Numbered from the stretch's first letter, positions 1 to 6,096 are shown. The stretch: DNA of 7,535 bases from Candidatus Omnitrophota bacterium (GCA_028713875.1 JAQTNM010000073.1:1-7535); one strand, 5' to 3'. Made by a program: numbers and translations. Notes: generated by a model not told the origin, from the sequence alone.

Positions 1-287
1 ATACCCAGGTTCCGGATCAGCCCCGCTATCCTTGACGGCTCCTCTTCATCAACGCTTAAATTTAAACTGCCTGATTTTTCTACGCCGCAGAAGCGGCAAT
101 TGCGGCTGCAAACTTTGCCCAGGATAATGAAAGTGAGCTCTTTATTTTTTAAGCACCTGCTTAAATTGGGGCAGTGCGCCTGCTGGCAGACAGTGTTGAT
201 CTTTGCCGCCGATAGCCTGCGCAACAATTCAAAAACATTTCCGTCCGGGATATCCTGCCTGAACCATAAAGGCAAGCCGGGACTCAT
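1..287 (-). CDS. lipA: Lipoyl synthase LipA, N-terminal part (3' end beyond the window)
   Basis: I translated this frame by hand; 95 residues are visible and the frame is open at base 1. Lipoyl synthase is a radical SAM enzyme that inserts two sulfurs into octanoyl groups on E2 and H proteins in the cytoplasm. Both family cysteine sets are present: CX4CX5C at residues 34, 39 and 45 (auxiliary cluster, in TVCQQAHCPNLSRC) and CX3CX2C at 60, 64 and 67 (radical SAM cluster, in CSRNCRFC). The N-terminal LPLWFRQDIP stretch and the EEPSRIA stretch also fit LipA. The ATG overlaps the stop of the upstream small gene as ATGA, and AAGGA lies 7 bases before it, so translation is probably coupled. It is the last visible gene of the trxA-to-lipA operon. 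The C-terminal half, including the substrate-binding end, cannot be judged. Confidence 0.93.
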   Translation of the reverse strand, partial: MSPGLPLWFRQDIPDGNVFELLRRLSAAKINTVCQQAHCPNLSRCLKNKELTFIILGKVCSRNCRFCGVEKSGSLNLSVDEEEPSRIAGLIRNLG

Positions 288-481
288 CGGTTATTCCTTA
301 TAAAAGCGTTTATCAAACGGTCATAGGTCTTTTCCGCTTGCGGCGGGAAAAAACATCCGGGGACCTGTTTATTCTGGCGATGATACATGACGCACTCGCA
401 GCAGATGCCTTTACGGCTGCAGGGATCATAGCTACAACTGCAATTGGCAAGATTCTGTTTTTGGTTCGGGCAATTCTTCAT
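284..481 (-). CDS. Small cysteine-rich protein, DUF6485-like
   Basis: The product has 65 residues. Eight are cysteines, at 4, 14, 16, 21, 27, 28, 30 and 43, with CSCSYDPCSRKG and ICCECVMYHR in the middle and a KTYDRLINAFI tail. This matches my memory of the DUF6485 family, small soluble proteins of unknown function found mostly in anaerobes. The cysteine density suggests a metal or iron-sulfur site, which is an inference. The start is supported by the family-like opening MKNCPNQKQNLANC, although no Shine-Dalgarno sequence is visible. The first 50 bases overlap the end of the deformylase gene in another frame. The end overlaps lipA by 4 bases (ATGA). Its position directly before lipA, itself a two-cluster Fe-S enzyme, is suggestive but proves no link. 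Confidence 0.8.
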   Translation of the reverse strand: MKNCPNQKQNLANCSCSYDPCSRKGICCECVMYHRQNKQVPGCFFPPQAEKTYDRLINAFIRNNR

Positions 482-980
482 TTTTAGATTTTTTTTTAAG
501 CGCGGTCAGCCGCCTGCCTATCCTGGCCCTCTCCAGCAGCGAGGCGTAATCAATGATCAGCTTACCGTTCAGGTGGTCGATCTCATGCTGCAGGACGCAG
601 GCCAAAAGATCCTCGGCGTCTATTGTCAGGGGGCAACCGTTCTCGTCTTCTGCGCAGACCTTGACCCTTTTAGCCCGCTTGACTTTTATGCATATGTCAG
701 GGACGCTCAAGCACCCCTCTACGTTAATCTGCTGGCCTTCTTTTTTAATCAGGCGGGGGTTGACCAGTTTATAAAGGCCCGTGCCCATGTCAACCACGAC
801 CATGGCCTGGTTGATGCCCACCTGGGAAGCTGCCAGGCCTATGCCTGCGGATTCATACATAAGCCTTGCCATCTTGCTTAAAACATCGCGGTGATATTCG
901 GTTATCTTCTCAACCGGCCTGGTTTTTTTCCTTAGCGATGAGGCGCCGAATGTCTTAATCTTCAATATGGTTTCTGGCAT
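432..980 (-). CDS. def: Peptide deformylase
   Basis: The enzyme removes the formyl group from the N-terminal methionine of new proteins in the cytoplasm, using a bound metal, usually Fe2+. All three signature motifs are intact in the 182-residue product: GIGLAASQVG at 46-55, EGCLS at 88-92 with the metal-binding Cys90, and HEIDH at 132-136 with two metal-binding His and the catalytic Glu. The ATG start gives a normal N-terminus but has no clear Shine-Dalgarno sequence. The gene overlaps the end of panD by 26 bases, so it is probably translated by coupling. The C-terminus is odd. After a run of nine A (bases 489-497, residues 162-164 all Lys) the frame continues for 16 residues that overlap the next gene. 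One extra A would stop Def after about 165 residues, nearer the usual length. Usual partners such as fmt are not beside it. Confidence 0.96.
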   Translation of the reverse strand: MPETILKIKTFGASSLRKKTRPVEKITEYHRDVLSKMARLMYESAGIGLAASQVGINQAMVVVDMGTGLYKLVNPRLIKKEGQQINVEGCLSVPDICIKVKRAKRVKVCAEDENGCPLTIDAEDLLACVLQHEIDHLNGKLIIDYASLLERARIGRRLTALKKKSKNEELPEPKTESCQLQL

Positions 981-1305
981 TGACTTTTATTATTTTGGGT
1001 TTAATGTTTTTGACCCGGGCCTCTTCCACAAAAGCATAGCATACGATTATTACCTGGTCTCCGACGCAGGCGCCCCGTGCGGCCGGGCCGTTGAGACAGA
1101 TCACCCCCGAACCGGGCTTGCCCTTGATGGCATAAGTCTCTATCCGGGTCCCGTTATTAAGATTGAGCACTTCTACTTTTTCGCCGGCCAGGATATCCGC
1201 CTCCTTCATCAGCCTGGCATCAATGGTAATGCTGCCTTCATAATAAAGATTGGCTTCGGTAACGTGCGCACGGTGTATTTTTGATTTCAACATCAGTCTC
1301 AACAT
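955..1305 (-). CDS. panD: Aspartate 1-decarboxylase proenzyme
   Basis: PanD converts L-aspartate to beta-alanine, the precursor of the pantothenate part of CoA. It is made as a proenzyme and cuts itself between Gly24 and Ser25, turning Ser25 into a pyruvoyl group. The 116-residue product has YYEGSITID with Gly24-Ser25 exactly where E. coli PanD has them. It also has Lys9, Arg54 and Tyr58 (NGTRIETYAI) and the conserved NGPAAR stretch (72-77). The start is well supported: AAGGTGA (bases 1310-1316) lies 4 bases before the ATG and overlaps the ackA stop codon. The gap to ackA is 4 bases and the end overlaps def by 26 bases. Co-transcription with pta and ackA links CoA supply to CoA-using acetate metabolism, which is an inference from context. 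Confidence 0.97.
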   Translation of the reverse strand: MLRLMLKSKIHRAHVTEANLYYEGSITIDARLMKEADILAGEKVEVLNLNNGTRIETYAIKGKPGSGVICLNGPAARGACVGDQVIIVCYAFVEEARVKNIKPKIIKVNARNHIED

Positions 1306-1309
1306 GTTC

Positions 1310-2368
1310 TCACCTTCCGTTCATTAACTTGAATGCCGAATGGGCGATCATCAGCTCTTCATCGGTGGGGATAACCAAGAGGCGCGGCTTCTTCTTCAAG
1401 GCATCAAATATGCCCCTGCAGATCTCCTGCCTTATCTCCTGCTGATTCTGGCCAATGCCGGCGGTAAAAACCACGGCATCTACTTTACCCATGACCGCGA
1501 TATATGCGCCGATGTATTTTTTAACGCGGTAAACAAAAATATCCGCGGCTAAAGCAGCGCGCTTATTGCCGGATCTCTCTTTAGCGCAGAGCGCCCTCAT
1601 ATCGTTGCTTATTCCGGAAATGCCTTTAAGGCCGCTGGCTTTATTCAACATATCTTCTATCCCGCAGATATCCAGTTTATCTTTCTGCATAATATAAGTA
1701 ACCAGTGCCGGGTCAATATCTCCGCAGCGGGTGCCCATAACCAGTCCTTCCAGGGGCGTAAAGCCCATGCTGGTATCTATAGACCTGCCTCTATCTACGG
1801 CGGTGATACTGCATCCGTTACCGAGGTGACAGGTAATTATCTTTAAATGTTTCAACGGCTTCTTCAATATCCTGGAGGCCTCATGCGCCACATACTCATG
1901 GCTGGTGCCGTGAAAACCGTATTTTCTTATGCCGAACCTCTTATAGTAGCGGTAAGGCAGGCCGTATATATAAGCATGCGGGGGAAGCGTCTGATGGAAC
2001 GCCGTGTCAAATACCGCTACCTGTTTTGTCCCCGGCAATAATTTTTTACAAGCCAGTATCCCCGCTAAATTGGCCGGGTTATGTAAAGGTGCGATGCTGC
2101 AGCATTGCCGGATCTTACGGACCACCTGGTTATCAATAAGTACCGGCTCTTTGAATTTCTCTGCGCCATGAACTACCCTGTGGCCGACAACATCAACTGA
2201 ATTTATCTTTCCCAGTATCATCTTCAGGCCGGCATAATGGTCGCAGACAGCTGAACCTTTTTCTCCGATGTGCTCAATCGTTCCCTTGGCAATATATTTC
2301 TTGCCGGGCATGCGGAAAAGTTTATACTTTATGGAAGAGCTGCCTGAATTTATGACTAATACTTTCAT
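1310..2368 (-). CDS. ackA: Acetate kinase (short form)
   Basis: Acetate kinase converts acetyl phosphate and ADP to acetate and ATP, the last step of the Pta-AckA pathway. The signatures are clear: VLVINSGSSSIKY at the N-terminus (Asn7), GHRVVHG with Arg64, FDTAFHQT with Asp121, GFHGTSH with His153, CHLGNGCS, MGTRCGDIDP with Arg214, and PTDEEL (Glu337/338). These correspond to the catalytic residues known from the Methanosarcina thermophila enzyme. At 352 residues it is about 50 shorter than the usual 400. The losses fall between the N-terminal strand region and GHRVVHG, just before PTDEEL, and at the C-terminus. The usual GIGEN motif reads GIGQN (Gln307). No frame break is visible, so it is probably active. 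It follows pta by 3 bases; only a weak AAGGG, 11 bases upstream, could act as ribosome binding site. Confidence 0.96.
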   Translation of the reverse strand: MKVLVINSGSSSIKYKLFRMPGKKYIAKGTIEHIGEKGSAVCDHYAGLKMILGKINSVDVVGHRVVHGAEKFKEPVLIDNQVVRKIRQCCSIAPLHNPANLAGILACKKLLPGTKQVAVFDTAFHQTLPPHAYIYGLPYRYYKRFGIRKYGFHGTSHEYVAHEASRILKKPLKHLKIITCHLGNGCSITAVDRGRSIDTSMGFTPLEGLVMGTRCGDIDPALVTYIMQKDKLDICGIEDMLNKASGLKGISGISNDMRALCAKERSGNKRAALAADIFVYRVKKYIGAYIAVMGKVDAVVFTAGIGQNQQEIRQEICRGIFDALKKKPRLLVIPTDEELMIAHSAFKLMNGR

Positions 2369-2371
2369 GTA

Positions 2372-3301
2372 TTATTGCGCCCTTATCGCGGTCACTGCCG
2401 CACAATCCACCACATCTTCGGTTAAGCACCCCCTGGAGAGATCACTGCAGGGTTTATTTAACCCCAGGATTAAAGGCCCCACTGCCCTGGCATTGGCTAA
2501 TCTTTGCGTCAGTTTATAATTAATGTTTCCCGCATCCAGGCTGGGGAATATCAACACATTAGCCTCACCGGCTATGGGGCTCTGCGGGGATTTTATTTTG
2601 GCTACCTCCGGCACAATAGCCGCATCCACCTGTAATTCACCGTCAACCAATAGATCCGGGGACATTTCTTTAACTAAAGCCAGGGCTTTGACTATATTAT
2701 CAACGGACCTGCCTTTGGCTGAGCCCTTGGTGGAATAGCTTAACAAGGCTACTTTCGGAGATAAATCAAGTATCTTTCTGGCCAGTTCCGCTGTTTCTAT
2801 GGCTATGCAGGCTAACTGCCGCGAGTTGGGTTCAGGTATCAGGCCGCAATCGGCATAAACAAAAGTCCCGTCTGCGCCGTAAGCGCAATTGGGTATAACC
2901 ATGATAAAACAGCTGCAGGCGATAGAGAAACGCTTATCCACACCAAAACAGTGTATGGTAGCCCTGCCCACATCCGAAGTGGTGTGTGCCGCTCCGGCTA
3001 CCAATCCGTCGGCCTTGCCCTCGCGGGTCATCATTGCCGCGTAATAAAGCGGGTCTTCAAACAGCTTCCTGACCTCCTCAAGGGTTATGCCTTTTGCCTG
3101 GCGCATCTGATAAAATCCCTGTATATATTTTTCTTTCTCCTGAAGACTGATCTTATCCGGAGTAAGTAAAAACGGCTTTACGATGCCTTCCTGCTCCAAT
3201 ATCCTGCTTGCCTCTACTACCCGCGCATCATTATATTCGGGCAGCACTATTGTTTTCGGCTTTAGCCTTGCCCTCTCGCGGATCTTTTTAATCGCATCCA
3301 T
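2372..3301 (-). CDS. pta: Phosphate acetyltransferase, catalytic domain only
   Basis: Pta moves the acetyl group of acetyl-CoA to phosphate, giving acetyl phosphate for the next gene product, AckA. The 309-residue product covers just the PTA_PTB catalytic domain. It shows IVLPEYNDARVVEA near the N-terminus, DGLVAGAAHTTSDVGRATI (98-116), LLSYSTKGSAKG (186-197), DGELQVDAA, ANVLIFPSLDAGNINYK (247-263) and SDLSRGC with Ser289-Arg290, matching the catalytic Ser-Arg of characterised Pta enzymes. It is slightly shorter than the usual stand-alone length of about 330. AAGGGG, 7 bases before the ATG, supports the start. The preceding gene ends 1 base upstream and encodes what is the N-terminal regulatory half of the long E. 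coli Pta. A phosphate butyryltransferase role is less likely given the paired acetate kinase. Confidence 0.95.
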   Translation of the reverse strand: MDAIKKIRERARLKPKTIVLPEYNDARVVEASRILEQEGIVKPFLLTPDKISLQEKEKYIQGFYQMRQAKGITLEEVRKLFEDPLYYAAMMTREGKADGLVAGAAHTTSDVGRATIHCFGVDKRFSIACSCFIMVIPNCAYGADGTFVYADCGLIPEPNSRQLACIAIETAELARKILDLSPKVALLSYSTKGSAKGRSVDNIVKALALVKEMSPDLLVDGELQVDAAIVPEVAKIKSPQSPIAGEANVLIFPSLDAGNINYKLTQRLANARAVGPLILGLNKPCSDLSRGCLTEDVVDCAAVTAIRAQ

Positions 3302-3302
3302 C

Positions 3303-4391
3303 TTATAGCCCCTTCAATATACCATCCATATCTATGTTGTCTTTGATTAATTTTATCACGGTATTGACTTTAACGGTATCGCGTGGCCGTATCTTTACGG
3401 TCAGGTCATGAATGGTAGATGAAACGTCATAAGTGTCATTTTTAGCCAGGAGCACAGGTATCCTGGCCTTATTCAATAACTCCATTACCCGGTTCTCGGG
3501 GACAAAACCTCCGGATAAAATAATCCCCGATACCTTCAATATCCCTTTATTATCATCCCGGACGCATTCCAAGGCAGTCATAATCATATCTTCTCTGTCT
3601 CCGGGAGTAATAAGCAGGCTGTCATTGACAAGGTATTTAACAGCGTCCTTTGGCTGCATTGCCCCAACTATTACCCGCGAGATATACTGCTCTAGGTATC
3701 CCTTGCCGCTCAAGAGCTCAAAATCCGTCTCTTCCAATATCTGCTCGATGGTCGGCAGCGAAAGCAAGGGATTATACGGGAGCACGCCCAGAACCTTGAC
3801 TCCTTTTCTCTCCAGTCCTTTTCGCACTAAGCGGTTTATCTTGTCAAATTTATCCGGCAGAACCTTATTAATAATTACTCCTAAAACTCTAACCCCTTCT
3901 TTCTCAAAGAGCGCCTTATTCAGCAATATCTCGTCAATGGGCCTGCCGATACCGCCGGAAGAAATAATGATGACTTTTGAGCCCAGGAGCCTGGCTACAT
4001 AGGCATTGGAATGGTCAAATACCGAACCTACGCCGGCATGCCCCGTACCCTCAATAATTACCAGGTCCTGATTTTTGGATACGCGCTGAAAGGCCTGTTT
4101 AATCTGATTGGTAATGGACTGTCTATCCGGGCGGCTGATGTACTTCTCGGTAAAGCCCTTTTCTACGGCGATAGGGCTCATGTCTTTTAAACCGCATTTG
4201 ATGCCGCAGACATCTTCAATGAGCAGTGAATCTTCGTCTATCTTCAGGCCTTCTTCTTCCAGGTAACGCTGGCCAATGGGCTTGATAAAAGCTACTTTCC
4301 CAAACAGCCTCTGAAAATTGTATATCAGGCCCAAAGAAACTGTAGTCTTGCCGTCATTCTGCGAGGTTGCGGCAATAAAAACTTTCTTCAT
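3303..4391 (-). CDS. BioD-like P-loop NTPase with DRTGG domain (Pta N-terminal-like protein)
   Basis: The 362-residue product has two domains. Residues 1 to about 210 form a dethiobiotin-synthase/CobB-like P-loop domain with ATSQNDGKTT (8-17; Lys15 and Thr16 are the nucleotide-binding pair, and the first Gly of the classical loop is Thr9). This domain also has VIIEGTGHAG (111-120) and VIINKV (172-177). Residues about 215-335 form a DRTGG domain with SLLITPGDREDMI (258-270). The same pair makes up the N-terminal half of long Pta (714 residues in E. coli), where it affects stability and allosteric control. Stand-alone versions are known (COG0857-type). It is not a biotin synthesis enzyme here, because no bio genes are near. 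The catalytic pta gene starts 1 base after its stop, so a regulatory subunit of Pta is the best guess. No Shine-Dalgarno sequence is clear; trxA ends 5 bases upstream. Confidence 0.88.
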   Translation of the reverse strand: MKKVFIAATSQNDGKTTVSLGLIYNFQRLFGKVAFIKPIGQRYLEEEGLKIDEDSLLIEDVCGIKCGLKDMSPIAVEKGFTEKYISRPDRQSITNQIKQAFQRVSKNQDLVIIEGTGHAGVGSVFDHSNAYVARLLGSKVIIISSGGIGRPIDEILLNKALFEKEGVRVLGVIINKVLPDKFDKINRLVRKGLERKGVKVLGVLPYNPLLSLPTIEQILEETDFELLSGKGYLEQYISRVIVGAMQPKDAVKYLVNDSLLITPGDREDMIMTALECVRDDNKGILKVSGIILSGGFVPENRVMELLNKARIPVLLAKNDTYDVSSTIHDLTVKIRPRDTVKVNTVIKLIKDNIDMDGILKGL

Positions 4392-4396
4392 TAAAA

Positions 4397-4717
4397 TTAA
4401 AGATTTTCCTCGATCTTGCGCTTCAGTTCCACTTTGTTCAAAGCGCCGACTATTTGCTCCATGATCTTGCCGTTCTTAAAAAATATAAGGGTGGGTATTG
4501 ACATCACGCCGTACTGGGTGGCAACGCGGGGGCTCTCGTCAACGTTGAGCTTGCAGACCTTGAGCTTTTTGCTGTACTCCTTGGCCAGTTCATCAATGAT
4601 GGGAGAAACCATCCTGCAGGGGCCGCACCAGGGCGCCCAGAAATCCACCAGCGCCGGCAGATCCGATTCCATAACTTCTTTCTTGAAACTCTCATCCGTC
4701 AGATGTATTGGGCTCAT
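4397..4717 (-). CDS. trxA: Thioredoxin
   Basis: This is a cytoplasmic dithiol-disulfide reductant of 106 residues, the normal length for a single thioredoxin domain. The active site WCGPC is at 30-34, preceded by LVDFWAP; Asp25 (the conserved buried acid), cis-Pro75 in SIPT, and FFKNGK near the C-terminal side are present. There is no signal peptide. The ATG gives the standard N-terminus, but no ribosome binding site is obvious. It is the first gene of the operon: a promoter candidate lies about 55 bases upstream and the next gene begins 5 bases after its stop. Thioredoxin reductase is not in the window. Its link to acetate and CoA genes is unexplained. The shared operon may reflect growth-linked expression rather than one pathway. 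Confidence 0.96.
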   Translation of the reverse strand: MSPIHLTDESFKKEVMESDLPALVDFWAPWCGPCRMVSPIIDELAKEYSKKLKVCKLNVDESPRVATQYGVMSIPTLIFFKNGKIMEQIVGALNKVELKRKIEENL

Positions 4718-4772
4718 AGCTTTAAAAAATGTTTTGAAAGGGTTAATAAAATGGGGCGGGCATAACTTTTAT

Positions 4773-4801
4773 AAGATAACACAAACGGGGTTTATTTGCA
4801 A
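4773..4801 (-). promoter_or_regulatory. Putative sigma70-type promoter of the trxA operon
   Basis: Read on the minus strand, TTGCAA (4801-4796) is followed by a 17-base spacer and TATCTT (4778-4773). The -10 hexamer is preceded by TGT, giving an extended -10 element. Each hexamer matches the consensus at 4 of 6 positions. The start of transcription would fall near 4766, leaving a leader of about 50 bases before trxA. No other good candidate lies between the pilin terminator and trxA. This is motif reading only. Confidence 0.5.
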
Positions 4802-4845
4802 GTTTTTTCATAAGGCGCATTTTCGGGGTTTTGCTTCCAGCCGCT

Positions 4846-4954
4846 GAAATTTTTTGCCGTCGTCTACGGTTTACTTCGTCGCTACAGATAGCCTGTATCG
4901 GATTAGCTTCCTACGCTTCTCGTAAATCCTTGCGCACTTTTGCCAAAAATTTTC
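4846..4954 (-). other. Nested inverted-repeat element, possible structured RNA or dispersed repeat
   Basis: Outer arms of 11 bases (4846-4856 GAAATTTTTTG and 4944-4954 CAAAAATTTTC) pair with one mismatch. Inside them, GGTTTAC (4868-4874) pairs with GTAAA-T-CC (4922-4929), leaving one bulged T. At the centre, TACAG (4883-4887) pairs with CTGTA (4893-4897) around a 5-base loop. Three stems nested in order on one axis are unlikely to be simple chance, but I have not computed a folding energy. The strand is uncertain. It could be a small RNA, the remains of a miniature transposable element, or a genome-wide intergenic repeat. I do not recognise a named family. Confidence 0.45.
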
Positions 4955-4971
4955 TTATGCACGCTCCAGCC

Positions 4972-5014
4972 AAAAAGCCTGAAATGTACTTTCCTGGAAA
5001 GTTATTTCGGGTTT
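4972..5014 (-). terminator. Hairpin terminator candidate downstream of the pilin genes
   Basis: ACTTTCC (4988-4994) and GGAAAGT (4996-5002) are perfect inverted repeats around one base. They extend through GAAAT (4981-4985) with ATTTC (5004-5008) and CC with GG. Read on the minus strand, the stem runs into GCTTTTTGG, a short U-run, as expected for termination of transcription from the pilin genes about 110 bases upstream. On the plus strand, two positions that are mismatched on the minus strand become G-U pairs, so the stem is more complete in a plus-strand RNA. Confidence 0.55.
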
Positions 5015-5121
5015 GATTTAATCTCCTGCGCTCATCGCAGCTCGCTTAAAAGAATCGGTTGCTTATTCTGATAATTCAGGCGGGAATATACTTAAGGTTA
5101 ACTTGGTCAGTAACGCTGTTT

Positions 5122-5607
5122 TTAAGGCTCACACCAGCTCGGATAGGCAGGGTCACCACCGGGTACATAACAGTCCATAGTGCCAATACCATTGCCATAA
5201 AGAGGGTTTACAAATATCCAATATGGACTACTGGTATAATTGGGGCTCTTGCCGCCTGAGGTGCACCTACAGCCGGCTATAGCCACATGAGTAGCATCAT
5301 TCTGATACATAAAATAATAAAAATAATTCGTGCTCACACAACCGGAAGGCATATCACTGCCTACACCTAAATCGGCTGATGTTATGCTGGCAAATGAACC
5401 ATTCTCCAAATAATAGGCAATCGCATTTTTCCGCATCTTGCCGATATTAACAACTGCTTCGCCAATACGTATCCTCTCCATTAGCCTTGTGTATTGCGTA
5501 TAACCTAAAGTGGCAAGGATACCCAAAATTACAATAACTATAACTAATTCTAAGAGGGTAAAGCCGTGTTCATTTTTCAACCTTGCTTGATTCTCCCCTG
5601 ATTCCAT
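5122..5607 (-). CDS. Type IV pilin-like / pseudopilin protein (third of three)
   Basis: The 161-residue product carries a prepilin signature: a short leader ending in Gly15, then FTLLELVIVIVILGILATLG with Glu5 of the mature protein, which is also the membrane helix. Such proteins are cut and N-methylated by a prepilin peptidase and assembled into pili or type II secretion pseudopili. The periplasmic part shares ADLGVGSDMPSGC, a NYFYY segment and CRCTSGGK with the two upstream paralogues. It adds a C-terminal Cys pair (DCY...SWCEP), giving five cysteines in total. The ATG at 5607 has no visible ribosome binding site. An in-frame TTG at 5580 would give the leader MKNEHG, with GGGGAG 12 bases before it, and may be the true start. 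It lies 42 bases after the second paralogue and is followed by the terminator region. Which machine uses it is unknown. Confidence 0.88.
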   Translation of the reverse strand: MESGENQARLKNEHGFTLLELVIVIVILGILATLGYTQYTRLMERIRIGEAVVNIGKMRKNAIAYYLENGSFASITSADLGVGSDMPSGCVSTNYFYYFMYQNDATHVAIAGCRCTSGGKSPNYTSSPYWIFVNPLYGNGIGTMDCYVPGGDPAYPSWCEP

Positions 5608-5649
5608 TTTATTCGCTGCTAACTGACTGACTTTATGGGCCGCATATTT

Positions 5650-6096
5650 TTAAGGTACGCACCAGCCCACCCATTGGCTTAATACGTAATCCCAGCAGCC
5701 GATTGTATCCGCCGAATTGGAATTAACAAAGTGTTCTATTACATACCTGTTGCCTGTCCAGTTAGGCGTTTTTCCTGAAGCAGTACATCTGACTGCATAA
5801 ATAGTCACTTGCGTAGCGCCGGCGCCCTGGAAACCATAATTAAAATAATTTGAGCTCGCGCAGCCTGACGGCACATCGCTGCCTATGCCTAAGTCGGCTG
5901 AGGCTATGCCAACGAACGTATTATTTTCCAGATAATAATTGATCGCATTCTTACGCATTTTGCTGAAATTTGCAACTGCTTCAGCGCCGCGGCTTCTCTC
6001 TACTATCTTGGTATACTGAGTATAGCCTAAGGTGGCAAGGATGCCTAAAATTACGATGACTATAATTAATTCTAAGAGAGTGAATCCTTTTTTCAT
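5650..6096 (-). CDS. Type IV pilin-like / pseudopilin protein (second of three)
   Basis: The product has 148 residues with the most standard prepilin leader of the three: MKKG followed by FTLLELIIVIVILGILATLG, with Glu at mature position 5. The membrane helix continues into GYTQYTK and an amphipathic segment with RKNAINYYLEN. The globular part has ADLGIGSDVPSGC, NYFNYGF and VRCTASGKTPNW, as in the neighbours, then IGCWDY...WVGWCVP with two further cysteines. Two disulfides are plausible once outside the cytoplasm, which is an inference. No strong ribosome binding site is seen (AGGG touches the ATG; AAAGGG lies 12 bases away). The 66-base gap to the first paralogue holds a REP-like palindrome. 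The small size fits minor pilins or GspG/PilA-like major subunits; I cannot decide between them. Confidence 0.9.
   Translation of the reverse strand: MKKGFTLLELIIVIVILGILATLGYTQYTKIVERSRGAEAVANFSKMRKNAINYYLENNTFVGIASADLGIGSDVPSGCASSNYFNYGFQGAGATQVTIYAVRCTASGKTPNWTGNRYVIEHFVNSNSADTIGCWDYVLSQWVGWCVP

Larger units (their letters stand above)
4718..5121. other. 404-base intergenic region between pilin cluster and trxA operon
   Basis: No convincing protein gene is visible. From right to left it holds a small hairpin (CTGCG 5026-5030 with CGCAG 5036-5040), a strong terminator-like hairpin, a nested inverted-repeat element of about 110 bases, and a promoter facing trxA. The sequences GCTTCCAGCCGCTGAAAT (from 4833) and GCTCCAGCC...GCCTGAAAT (4963-4985) are imperfect direct repeats on either side of the nested element. 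Short frames on both strands cross the region, but none has a ribosome binding site or a recognisable domain. Confidence 0.7.

Noticed and set aside
444..881. Plus-strand frame of 145 codons opposite def
   Set aside because: It is the antisense shadow of a deformylase gene with all motifs intact, and it has no homology-like features.
3433..4002. Plus-strand frame of 189 codons opposite the BioD/DRTGG gene
   Set aside because: Its composition is rich in Ser and Thr without domain signatures, as expected for an antisense shadow; the minus-strand protein is clearly real.
3303..4391. Calling the P-loop protein dethiobiotin synthase (bioD)
   Set aside because: The DRTGG domain, the length of 362 residues and the position directly before pta fit the Pta N-terminal type; no biotin genes are present.
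4504..4695. Minus-strand frame inside trxA
   Set aside because: It is an off-frame reading of the thioredoxin gene; the WCGPC frame is the real one.
4743..4820. Minus-strand 25-residue frame just before trxA (starts MRLMKKLANK)
   Set aside because: It overlaps the trxA promoter hexamers, so it could not be transcribed from that promoter. No ribosome binding site was seen.
4831..5016. Plus-strand open frame of 61 codons across the structured intergenic region
   Set aside because: It has no ribosome binding site or recognisable domain, it runs through the inverted repeats and the hairpin, and it opposes every neighbouring gene. It is better explained as chance within a structured element.
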